DNA of 64,000 nt from JABILX01 sp041648305. GTDB lineage: Bacteria > Patescibacteriota > Gracilibacteria > UBA1369 > LOWO2-01-FULL-3. Within the stretch, counting starts at the first letter, position 1; every line of letters starts with the position of its first letter. Positions 49,955 through 57,446 of this stretch are shown here, piece by piece. Position numbers and translations under genes: made by a program. Below the pieces are notes generated by a model. It saw nothing but the letters and a program-made list of their open reading frames with translations, searched no databases and was not told the DNA's origin. The DNA is taken from the NCBI GenBank assembly GCA_041648305.1, contig JBAZPI010000001.1:86563-150562 (forward strand), written 5' to 3'.

Positions 49955-49984
49955 GGCACGACAGGACGAAGTCATGTTCGTGCC
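49955..49984. repeat. stem-loop right after recG
   Basis: GGCACG (49955-49960) pairs with CGTGCC (49979-49984); inside, ACA with TGT and GAC with GTC close a GAA triloop, with one bulge and one mismatch. No U-run follows. The inner ACA...TGT and GAC...GTC echo the palindromes upstream of the Bro-N gene. Confidence 0.5.
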
Positions 49985-50019
49985 AAATCGAAAAACATCA
50001 TTCAATTTGACAGGCAAGA

Positions 50020-50040
50020 CGATACAAATATCGACTTTTT
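50020..50040 (+). terminator. weak terminator after recG
   Basis: CGATA (50020-50024) and TATCG (50029-50033) form a short stem, followed by ACTTTTT. A second small stem ACGCG/CGCGT (50048-50063) lies just beyond. Confidence 0.4.
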
Positions 50041-50064
50041 AATTCAAACGCGTTAAATCGCGTA

Positions 50065-50200
50065 TTTTGAGGCAAGGGCTAGTGTAAGCCAAGAAACAGG
50101 GGTAAGCTGCAGGGAGAACAGGCCGAACACGCAAAAGGGAACCTAGGCAGAATAAAGCACCAACGCCAGAGCAGAGCGAAACCAATCTATTTCCATAATC
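50065..50200. other. unexplained GC- and purine-rich stretch, no gene seen
   Basis: Part of the 289-base gap between recG and the next gene. It is richer in G and C than its surroundings and purine-rich on the plus strand. Only short open frames occur. It does not match the conserved core of RNase P RNA, tmRNA or SRP RNA as far as I can tell by eye. It could be a small RNA or a decayed gene. Confidence 0.3.
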
Positions 50201-50213
50201 TTCATCGAATCAC

Positions 50214-50237
50214 TTTGCACAAGATACATTGTGCAAA
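50214..50237 (-). terminator. hairpin just after the orphan operon
   Basis: TTTGCACAA (50214-50222) pairs perfectly with TTGTGCAAA (50229-50237) across a 6-base loop, five bases past the stop of the 50242 gene on the minus strand. No U-run follows. Confidence 0.4.
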
Positions 50238-50241
50238 CCAA

Positions 50242-51693
50242 TCACGCACCCATCACTTCGTCCAATGATTCTACGCGTCTGTTTAGCAAAGAAGTTACGT
50301 TATATTTCTCGCCAGATAGTAATTTTGCTCTGGCTGCCACTACATTCTCCTCCCTGGCAAAATATAAATTCAAAGCTCTAACTTTCCTTTCCATAGTAGG
50401 ATAATCGTCATCACGAGCAATCAGTGTCGGAACAAATCTATCAAGTATTTTCCTACTTTGTCCCGCTATATCAAAGCCGCGAGACTCCCCAGCCCCCAAT
50501 AATCTTACCCCCAACAATTCAACCGTATTATCAGGAAGTCGTGCAATCCCCTCGATATCAGCAGTATTCGTAGTTATTTTCCCTATTCTCTTGGTCAAAT
50601 AAGCATCCACTCTGCGACCATCGATAACAGCCGGAAGCTGCTCTGTCGTTATAGGACCAACCCTTTGCCCATGCGTATAAGAATCCCCAACGAAATAAAC
50701 AAATTCCTGTGTTTCAAGGTCTTTATATACAGATAAATCCAAAGAAAAATCAGCAATTTTAACGGTAGCAACACCTTCATTTGCAAACTCAACCGAGAAA
50801 TTAGTCCCAGCAAAAGCAGAAGAAACTTCCTTCACCGCAGACATCGTTTCGCCCTTAGACGTAATAGGCGTCGCCAAATACGAACTGATCGCTTCGGCGG
50901 TTGCAGCTTCATAAATCTTCGTAGACTCCTCGTCCTGTTCATCAGAATTCCACAACGCCTTCAATTCATCATCCCCGGAATCTTTTACTGTTACATCATA
51001 TAAAGATTCCATCTCAGCAATATACTCGTCTTCACGGAGTTCGCCTTTAGAATATCTGTCATCTAATTCAATTCTGTTTTGATAAAAATCATCACCTATT
51101 AGATTCGAAGATAACAACCTCTCGTCGATCTTCATCAGCCTCCTGCCTCTTCTAAAATCTAAAACTAAGTTGCGAAGATCATCATTATTAATATTTAAAT
51201 TTTCTTTAGTGTACCCAAAAAGTTTCTTTTGGAACTGAACCGATAATCCACGAAATTCCTTTTTGGATTGCTCAGCATTTTCATCCTTCGAAAAATCGTA
51301 ATCAATAAGTTCCACAAAAAGAGGCTTCAAAACATCATCAGTCGACATTTTCGATTCAACCTTCTTTGATAATCCCCTCTTTTTAATAAAAGATTTCACA
51401 AAAGACTCATAAGTCGGGTTATTACCAAGCTTCTCTCTCAATTCAGCCGAAATTTCTTCCTTTTTTCTCCCTGAAAATTTAGTTCCAAAATAATCCTCGA
51501 GTGTAAAATTGGTATCCTCTGTAGTACCTTTCAATGACTCCCCTACACCTTGGCTAGCTATAGCTCTCTGTCCCACAAAAAACCTACGCATATACATGTA
51601 ACGCCTTTCACGCCCCTCCTCTTCTCTACCAGCAATTTGAGGAGCTTCATCATTGGACCCTTCAGGTGGTTTTGCAGGTGGTTCTACAGCCAT
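50242..51693 (-). CDS. hypothetical soluble protein, 483 aa
   Basis: No family recognised. The N-terminus is disordered and charged (PPAKPPEGSNDEAP, GREEEGRERR), the middle (about 75-260) is helical and highly charged, and the C-terminal half (about 300-420) appears to contain a beta-rich domain (FSVEFANEGVATVKIADFSL). No signal peptide or membrane segment. It lies nine bases after the 51703 gene, so the two form an operon. Acidic, low-hydrophobicity composition suggests an intracellular protein. Confidence 0.6.
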   Translation of the reverse strand: MAVEPPAKPPEGSNDEAPQIAGREEEGRERRYMYMRRFFVGQRAIASQGVGESLKGTTEDTNFTLEDYFGTKFSGRKKEEISAELREKLGNNPTYESFVKSFIKKRGLSKKVESKMSTDDVLKPLFVELIDYDFSKDENAEQSKKEFRGLSVQFQKKLFGYTKENLNINNDDLRNLVLDFRRGRRLMKIDERLLSSNLIGDDFYQNRIELDDRYSKGELREDEYIAEMESLYDVTVKDSGDDELKALWNSDEQDEESTKIYEAATAEAISSYLATPITSKGETMSAVKEVSSAFAGTNFSVEFANEGVATVKIADFSLDLSVYKDLETQEFVYFVGDSYTHGQRVGPITTEQLPAVIDGRRVDAYLTKRIGKITTNTADIEGIARLPDNTVELLGVRLLGAGESRGFDIAGQSRKILDRFVPTLIARDDDYPTMERKVRALNLYFAREENVVAARAKLLSGEKYNVTSLLNRRVESLDEVMGA

Positions 51694-51702
51694 TTTTATT
51701 AG

Positions 51703-52194
51703 TTATAATGAAAACCCATGTTTTTCAAAAAAAGCTCTCACTAATCCTTTTCCTTCCTCGAGAGTTGCGCAATCTGCGCCGAATGAATCGATTGTCTGGC
51801 CTTCTGACCCAAGTACGTGAGCACTAACATAGCAGACGTACGCCGGGCGTTCAAAACATCTTGCTAGCTCACGTCCATGACAATCCACAACACTGAATTG
51901 ACCTTCGCGACTTGACTCAAAACTCAAGATTTTATGATGTGTTACGTCTGGATCATAATGTTCAACATACAATAAAGTTCCTTTTAGCCCTGCCCCTTCG
52001 TTTTTAGAAACCAAATCTAGGAGACGCTGAGCCGCAGCAGTTCTGTTTGAACCATTCGAATATTCTCGGACATTTTTTTGCAATTCTCGTTTAGGAGTAC
52101 AGGATGTTCTCATTTGATCAAAGAATCCTTGCTGCGCAGCTATATCTTCTTCAGTTTCGACCCCGCCAAGATCATCAGGCAAACCATTAGACAT
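51703..52194 (-). CDS. hypothetical protein, 163 aa, first gene of orphan operon
   Basis: No family recognised. Starts at ATG 52194 (MSNGLPDDLGGVETEED); the longer frame to 52275 is rejected because a strong promoter sits inside it. The C-terminal part mixes strands and a helix (LLYVEHYDPDVTHHKILSF, FSVVDCHGRELARCFERP, ATLEEGKGLVRAFFEKHG). Some resemblance to a small regulatory or binding domain, but no call is possible. Confidence 0.6.
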   Translation of the reverse strand: MSNGLPDDLGGVETEEDIAAQQGFFDQMRTSCTPKRELQKNVREYSNGSNRTAAAQRLLDLVSKNEGAGLKGTLLYVEHYDPDVTHHKILSFESSREGQFSVVDCHGRELARCFERPAYVCYVSAHVLGSEGQTIDSFGADCATLEEGKGLVRAFFEKHGFSL

Positions 52195-52221
52195 ACATAT
52201 TGTTTTACAAAATACAGTAGT

Positions 52222-52250
52222 ATTATACCACATTTTGAGCAAGATTTCAA
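52222..52250 (-). promoter_or_regulatory. strong promoter of the orphan operon
   Basis: On the minus strand, TTGAAA (52250-52245), 17 bases, TATAAT (52227-52222) with a TGG extended -10. Transcription would start near 52215, some 20 bases before ATG 52194. Confidence 0.75.
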
Positions 52251-52267
52251 CACAGCGGATGATTTTC

Positions 52268-53899
52268 TCAAACACTTAAAGATTGATATAATTCCCCATC
52301 TTTGAACTTAAGCTTTCTATAGTATTCACGCACACCAACGCCACTAATAACCGACAATTTAGCCAGTCCTTTTTTAGCGGTAATTTCCTTGGCTTTCTCA
52401 ATCAATTTACGTCCAAAACCAATGTGTTGGCTAGCAAGACGCGATCTCCCACTAACAGGAACATGCTCCCCAAAAACATGCAATTCGCGAATAATTGAAG
52501 ACCCGTTTAGTTCATCGATCCAGTGTTTCTTCCGAGAGAAATGCTGAGACGGAATCCTCAACCTCAAATAAGCAATCAATTTATCGTTCTTTACATCTTC
52601 AAAACTCAAAAAATATTCCTCTCCACCAGAAGAATCGTAGTGCCTTTCAACCAGCCGGATATCTTTTAAATTATACCTCTCCTCTTTTATCTCTCTACAT
52701 CTTATGCACCTGCATTTTTTACCCTGCTTCGCCATCTCCGCCTGCACGTACTGCCTCAAATTAGAAAGCTTACTCCCACCCAGAATACTTTCAGCCGGAA
52801 TATCCCTATACAACCTGGTAATCCTGCAATATTCAGGAACAATTTCCTTAAATTTCACAAGCAACCGGATTAATTCTTTATCCGAATAAGGCCTATGCTT
52901 CCCGGCTTTATACAACTTTCCCAAAGGCGAATAAGGAACAACCACGCACGGATAAATCTTCAACCAATCCGGCCTGAAATCAGGATCATCAAAAAGCCCC
53001 TTAAACATCTCAAAATCCTTCTTCAAATTACTGCCGTACATATTCGGCATAAAATGGACATTTATCTTGAAACCGGCATCCTTCAGAAGTTTCAAAGCAT
53101 CTCGCACAGCCTTAACACCATGTCCGCGCTTGTTCAATCTGTAAATCTGATCATCCAAACACTGCACACCAACCTCAACTTTCGTTACACCAAGAACCCT
53201 GAAATGTTTAAGTTCCTTTTCGGAAATGTAATCCGGCCTGGTTTCAACCGACAACCCAACACATCTATGTTTTGCGGACTCGTTGACTTTTTGAGCAAGC
53301 GCCAAAGATTTTGCCTTCTTTTGTCCACTCCCCCGCCCTGTTTTGTCCACTCCCCCGACACCTCCCCCAACATCGAAATTTAACCCATTAAACACCCCTC
53401 TCACAAAATTCGCCTGATATTGACGCGGATAGAAATTAAAAGTCCCCCCAGCAATTATTAATTCTATCTTATCGGTCATATGCCCTGTCTTCTTCAAACC
53501 CTTCAACCTGGATACAACCTGCCTGTAAGGATCGAAATCGTTCAAAATCGCTCTCATTACAGCAGGTTCGTTACTCAAGTAACTCTTCGGCATCTCAGGC
53601 TCTTTTGGACAATAAATGCACTTCCCCGGACAATCAAAATCCTTAGTAATAACAGTAATGGAAGCAATCCCGGACGTACTACGGACTCCCCTCTTGCGGA
53701 TCAATTTCTCAAATTCGGGAGATTCCCCATCATAAGCCCTTACAAGTTCCACGCTCGATAAACTTGAAATTTTATATTTCGTAGAAAATTCATTTTTTAA
53801 TTTTTGCAAATCCAAGCGCGAAGAAATTCCACGTTTTATGGCTTGTTTGATAAACTCCTTGGCTATATCATCTATACGCATGCGCACAGATTCTATCAC
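52268..53899 (-). CDS. elp3: Elp3: tRNA U34 carboxymethyl-modifying radical SAM/GNAT enzyme
   Basis: 543 residues from GTG 53899, or 537 from ATG 53881. Radical SAM part with the CxxxCxxC cluster (Cys90, Cys94, Cys97 in DCPGKCIYCPKEPEMPKSYL), then GLSVETRPDYISEKEL and GVQCLDDQIYRLNKRGH. A Cys-rich zinc insertion CRCIRCREI follows at about 396-404. The C-terminal GNAT domain has the acetyl-CoA loop HIGFGRKLIEKA (about 492-503) and YYRKLKF. Elp3 uses acetyl-CoA and SAM to make cm5U34 in tRNA. A Gly-rich insert (GGGVGGVDKTGRGSGQ) lies at about 178-193. The gene is head-to-head with a Trm9-like methyltransferase that would act on the product. Confidence 0.93.
   Translation of the reverse strand: MIESVRMRIDDIAKEFIKQAIKRGISSRLDLQKLKNEFSTKYKISSLSSVELVRAYDGESPEFEKLIRKRGVRSTSGIASITVITKDFDCPGKCIYCPKEPEMPKSYLSNEPAVMRAILNDFDPYRQVVSRLKGLKKTGHMTDKIELIIAGGTFNFYPRQYQANFVRGVFNGLNFDVGGGVGGVDKTGRGSGQKKAKSLALAQKVNESAKHRCVGLSVETRPDYISEKELKHFRVLGVTKVEVGVQCLDDQIYRLNKRGHGVKAVRDALKLLKDAGFKINVHFMPNMYGSNLKKDFEMFKGLFDDPDFRPDWLKIYPCVVVPYSPLGKLYKAGKHRPYSDKELIRLLVKFKEIVPEYCRITRLYRDIPAESILGGSKLSNLRQYVQAEMAKQGKKCRCIRCREIKEERYNLKDIRLVERHYDSSGGEEYFLSFEDVKNDKLIAYLRLRIPSQHFSRKKHWIDELNGSSIIRELHVFGEHVPVSGRSRLASQHIGFGRKLIEKAKEITAKKGLAKLSVISGVGVREYYRKLKFKDGELYQSLSV
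53319..53357 (-). repeat. 17-bp direct repeat inside elp3
   Basis: TTTTGTCCACTCCCCCG occurs at 53319-53335 and 53341-53357, 22 bases apart. The period is not a multiple of three, so the two copies are read in different frames (Gly-Ser-Gly-Gln-Lys and Gly-Gly-Val-Asp-Lys). Confidence 0.75.
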
Positions 53900-54497
53900 A
53901 ATACTAAAAAACGTAAAAAAAACTTACGATTTGATCGCAGAGGATTTTTCCAAAACAAGAAACACGGAATGGAAAGAATTCGAACAATTTTTGCCGCACA
54001 TAAAAAATGAGCAAACTCTCGCCGACATCGGCTGCGGCAATGGAAGATTTTTCAAATTTATTTCAAAACACAAACGCGTTTCATATACAGGAGTAGATTT
54101 TAGCAAAAGACTTTTAAAAGAAGCGAAACGCCTCAACAAAGCCAAATTCATTTATGGAGATATCTTAAAAATTCCATTGAAACCCTCCTCGCAGGATATA
54201 ATCGCGTGCATAGCAGTTTTACATCATATTCCAACCATAAAACTTCGCAAAAAAGCAGTTAGAGAACTCTGGAGAATTTTGAAAAAAAAGGGGACATTAC
54301 TTCTCACAGTTTGGGATTTAATTAAACAAAAAAATTGCAAAAAAGGAGATAATTTTATACCCTGGGGAAAAGAGAAAATCCCACGTTACTACTACGCGTT
54401 TGAAGAAAAAGAATTAGAGAAACTTTTACTCCCCCACTACAAAATAATCAAAAAATCACACGGTAAAAATCTAACTTACATATGCGAAAAACTATAA
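53880..54497 (+). CDS. Trm9/ALKBH8-like tRNA U34 methyltransferase
   Basis: 205 residues from ATG 53880; the frame is open upstream to 53838. The order of motifs matches yeast Trm9 and the methyltransferase part of ALKBH8: YDLIAEDFSKTRNTEWKEF, then motif I LADIGCGNGRFF, VDFSKRLLKEA, IYGDILKIPL, ACIAVLHHI, RELWRILKKKGTLLLTVWD and the C-terminal FIPWG ... RYYYAFEEKELEKLL. Trm9 methylates cm5U34 to mcm5U. elp3, which makes cm5U34, is divergent and overlaps its 5' end: the two candidate ATGs share bases 53880-53881. It overlaps the WecG/TagA gene by 16 bases. Confidence 0.75.
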   Translation: MRTDSITILKNVKKTYDLIAEDFSKTRNTEWKEFEQFLPHIKNEQTLADIGCGNGRFFKFISKHKRVSYTGVDFSKRLLKEAKRLNKAKFIYGDILKIPLKPSSQDIIACIAVLHHIPTIKLRKKAVRELWRILKKKGTLLLTVWDLIKQKNCKKGDNFIPWGKEKIPRYYYAFEEKELEKLLLPHYKIIKKSHGKNLTYICEKL

Positions 54498-55312
54498 AAA
54501 TTCTAGGAGTAAATTTTGATCGCACAACCGAGAAAGAAGCGCTCGAAAAGATCGGTAAATGGCTCGAACCAGGCTTCCACCTTTTCAAAAAACACATCAT
54601 CGTTACTCCAAATCCGGAAATTCTTTTGGCCGCCCAAAAGGACGAAAAATATCAGCGAATTCTCAACAAAGCCGATCTAAGTATCCCCGACGGAATCGGC
54701 ATTTTGTGGGCATCGAAATTCAATGACATCATAAAATCAAACGATTCTAAGATCAAAAAATTCTCAAAATGGCTAGTTAGCTTGAGCCTGATACCATTCA
54801 GTAAAGGCTACATTAGATCGGTACTTCCAGAACGAATAACAGGAGTGGATTTAATGAAAAAAATCTGCCGCCTGGCCGCCGAAAACGCCTCAAAAGTTTT
54901 CCTGCTTGGCGCCGAAGAAGGCATCGCAGAACTTGCCGCAGAAAAGCTTGCCAAACGCTATCCTGGTCTTCAAATAGTCGGAACCTACGCCGGCACTCCA
55001 AAAATCAAACATGAAAGAACGATCTCGGAATTAATCAACGCGGTAAAACCAGACATTCTTTTCGTCGCATACGGCGCCCCGGAACAAGAAAAATGGATCT
55101 CACGCAACTACAAATCCATCCCGAGCCTCAAAATCGCGATGGGCGTTGGAGGAGCGTTCGATTTCATTTCCGGCGTGCGCCGCCGCGCCCCGGTCATTAT
55201 GCAAAAAACAGGTCTGGAATGGCTCTATAGACTCTGCAAACAACCCTCAAGAATAAAAAGGATCGTGAATGCGACAATCATGTTCCCGGTGAAAGTATTT
55301 AAGAAACATTAA
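54482..55312 (+). CDS. WecG/TagA/CpsF-family glycosyltransferase
   Basis: 276 residues, GT26 family. Conserved blocks: HIIVTPNPEILLAAQ, ADLSIPDGIGILWASKF, RITGVDLMKKI, FLLGAEEGIAELAAEKL, ILFVAYGAPEQEKWI and GVGGAFDFISGVRRRAPVIMQK (in parts). These enzymes add N-acetylmannosamine or N-acetylmannosaminuronic acid type sugars to lipid-linked intermediates of wall or capsule polymers. The start overlaps the methyltransferase gene by 16 bases. The extra stretch NDSKIKKFSKWLVSLSLIPFSKG is unusual but in frame. Confidence 0.9.
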   Translation: MRKTIKILGVNFDRTTEKEALEKIGKWLEPGFHLFKKHIIVTPNPEILLAAQKDEKYQRILNKADLSIPDGIGILWASKFNDIIKSNDSKIKKFSKWLVSLSLIPFSKGYIRSVLPERITGVDLMKKICRLAAENASKVFLLGAEEGIAELAAEKLAKRYPGLQIVGTYAGTPKIKHERTISELINAVKPDILFVAYGAPEQEKWISRNYKSIPSLKIAMGVGGAFDFISGVRRRAPVIMQKTGLEWLYRLCKQPSRIKRIVNATIMFPVKVFKKH

Positions 55313-57120
55313 TCCGCATCAAAAACTTCCAGAGAAGGATCACCTAACAAAGTCGTATACCAACGGTCGAGCATCCAGGTATTTTCTTTCGGATAAAATG
55401 CCTCACCGACTGTTTTCCCTTCATCAAGAGCTTTATAAAAAGCGTAGATATTAGGTGGAACAGCAAATACAGCTGGTCCTTTTTGGGCTTTAATAAGTGC
55501 TTCACTAAAAGCATCTCCCCCAGGCAGATAATAAAAGACTACTCCACAAGAAACGGAAACATAAAGAGGAATGATTTTCTGAAAATTTATTAAGTCAGCA
55601 TTTGAAACGTTTTCTATACCCTGCATATAGCCATGAAACCCAGCAAAAACCGCTTGGTCTGTATTTAAAAAATAATCTCGAAAATCCTGAATAGGATTAT
55701 TTGCAGCATCGTAATAGACATAATCCATAGCATAACCAATGTGTGAGGAATTACCGAAAATAAGATACATAGCACATTCAGGAATTACCGAACCTTGTGC
55801 TAGAAAATCAGGTGAAATATTATTACAGATCTCTTCGACATCACTTTGAGAGTGTATCTCCTGAAAATTATTATTCATCCATGAATCAATAAAATTTGTC
55901 GGTTTCATGGCCATCGTTTTTTGTATTACAGTTTTAAGCTCATCATTTGTTCGAACTGGCCAACGCCCTACAATCGTCGAAAAAGAAAACTTATCGGAAC
56001 CTTTCTGGATATCAATAATTCCATTACTTTTGAGATGAAAACCATTAAAATCAGCATAATAAAGATCCGACATCATCATCGAACGACTTCCATCATCAAA
56101 CTGAAGATTGATATATCCTGATGGTACATTCCATGGCTTTGTAAGATCATTAGCACTCTGAAGATTATACTGGATGTCTTGATCAGAAGTTACATACACA
56201 TTGAAGTCTGCCCTTGTTTCAGTGTCACCAACTAGCAAAAAATATTTAGCATTGTGAAAATTGGTAAATTCTTTAACCGTACCTTGAATGTTGTTTTCAG
56301 GATTCCCTAAATTGAGACGAGTGTTGATATAATCGACCGTTAACACACCAACCTGGAAACCGTTATCCTGCTTCCACTCAACAAAATCTTGTATAGCATT
56401 GATAAATAACGGACGCGTAATAATTACATAATCAGGATCCTCATTTTCACACTCATTATTGTAACAAAGCCCAGTTAATTCTTCAGTAACCACGCTCTCC
56501 TCCACCGTCAACGTCCTATACAAATTCTCGCTAATTTCCCCTCTCTCCATCAAATGCCCTGGATAATAAACTCCATACCCATAATCATCCTCAGTCAAAA
56601 GACCGTTCACTTTCGCAACATACAAATAAGGAGCGTACCAAGCATTATTATCAACATCATCAAAAATATATTCATGGTCATAATCATCAACTTGGTCACC
56701 CAATCCCTGAGAAGTAATCAACATCCTGATTGCTTCCACGCGATTCACCTCATTGCCAGGCCTGAAATAACCATCATCGTAACCGCTAAACCAACCTTGC
56801 GAATGCGCATAACAAACATATGGAGCAAACCACTCATCCTTCACATCCGGAAAACAATTTTGGTAATTGGAAGGATATGGGCCGTCACCCAACGACTTTT
56901 GCGTCAATATTTTTGCCAATTCGCCCCTGCTAATCGTATCAAAAGGTCTAAACGTACCATCCGGATACCCAGAAATAATGCCCTCGTCAGCCAAATAATT
57001 AATTGCATCAATGTAGAGATAATCCTCATCAATATCAGAAAAAGCATTCGCAACCCAAACAACCCCAATACACGACAAAAAAACAAAACAGCCTAAAAAA
57101 GAAATAAATATTTTTTTCAT
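55309..57120 (-). CDS. SLH-anchored C25 (gingipain-like) peptidase
   Basis: 603 residues. Signal peptide at 1-26, three SLH domains at about 27-205 (ISGYPDGTFRPFDTISRGELAKIL, SGYDDGYFRPGNEVNRVEAI, YPGHLMERGEISENLYRTL in parts), then a C25-type domain: DYVIITRPLFINAIQDFVEWK, YFLLVGDTETRADF, STIVGRWPV. The catalytic His496 is in VFAGFHGYMQG and Cys525 in YVSVSCGVVFYY. Gingipains cleave after Arg or Lys; specificity here is not readable. SLH domains would tether it to a pyruvylated wall polymer or S-layer. The C-terminal sorting domain of true gingipains is absent. Its end overlaps the WecG/TagA gene by four bases. Confidence 0.85.
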   Translation of the reverse strand: MKKIFISFLGCFVFLSCIGVVWVANAFSDIDEDYLYIDAINYLADEGIISGYPDGTFRPFDTISRGELAKILTQKSLGDGPYPSNYQNCFPDVKDEWFAPYVCYAHSQGWFSGYDDGYFRPGNEVNRVEAIRMLITSQGLGDQVDDYDHEYIFDDVDNNAWYAPYLYVAKVNGLLTEDDYGYGVYYPGHLMERGEISENLYRTLTVEESVVTEELTGLCYNNECENEDPDYVIITRPLFINAIQDFVEWKQDNGFQVGVLTVDYINTRLNLGNPENNIQGTVKEFTNFHNAKYFLLVGDTETRADFNVYVTSDQDIQYNLQSANDLTKPWNVPSGYINLQFDDGSRSMMMSDLYYADFNGFHLKSNGIIDIQKGSDKFSFSTIVGRWPVRTNDELKTVIQKTMAMKPTNFIDSWMNNNFQEIHSQSDVEEICNNISPDFLAQGSVIPECAMYLIFGNSSHIGYAMDYVYYDAANNPIQDFRDYFLNTDQAVFAGFHGYMQGIENVSNADLINFQKIIPLYVSVSCGVVFYYLPGGDAFSEALIKAQKGPAVFAVPPNIYAFYKALDEGKTVGEAFYPKENTWMLDRWYTTLLGDPSLEVFDAD

Positions 57121-57132
57121 GTTTGTAATTAC

Positions 57133-57390
57133 TTACTTCCTCTTCTTCTTCATATCCAGAATACGATTCACAAAAGGAGTAATCTTCTCAATAACAACAT
57201 TCATAGCCTTGAGCGGACTTATAACAGAAACACGCACCTTTTCAGTAACTTCCTTAACATCATCCAGAATCTTCGAGACATCACGCAAAATAAAAATTGC
57301 GTAAAGCAGTGTCATCGACAAAAACACAACCAAAATAATAAACCCGATCGCAAACGACATTTTCATAATGTCTGCAGAAGTTTCAAACAT
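57133..57390 (-). CDS. small single-pass membrane protein with coiled coil (DUF948-like)
   Basis: 85 residues from ATG 57390. One membrane helix (about 12-35), followed by an amphipathic region DVSKILDDVKEVTEKV and a Lys-rich end (DMKKKRK). Resembles the DUF948/YtxG class in outline. The longer frame to 57441 starts with unrelated residues. It lies between gatB and the C25 peptidase gene on the same strand. Confidence 0.55.
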   Translation of the reverse strand: MFETSADIMKMSFAIGFIILVVFLSMTLLYAIFILRDVSKILDDVKEVTEKVRVSVISPLKAMNVVIEKITPFVNRILDMKKKRK

Positions 57391-57446
57391 AAGAATGAGG
57401 TTAATTTTTACGTCACAGGCGCTCAAAGCGCCAAACGACAATTACA

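Noticed and set aside
50065..50200. RNase P RNA, tmRNA or SRP RNA
   Set aside because: None of their conserved core sequences could be recognised in either strand.
52195..52275. Longer start of the 51703 gene
   Set aside because: The strong TTGAAA/TATAAT promoter lies inside it, and the extra residues are not gene-like.
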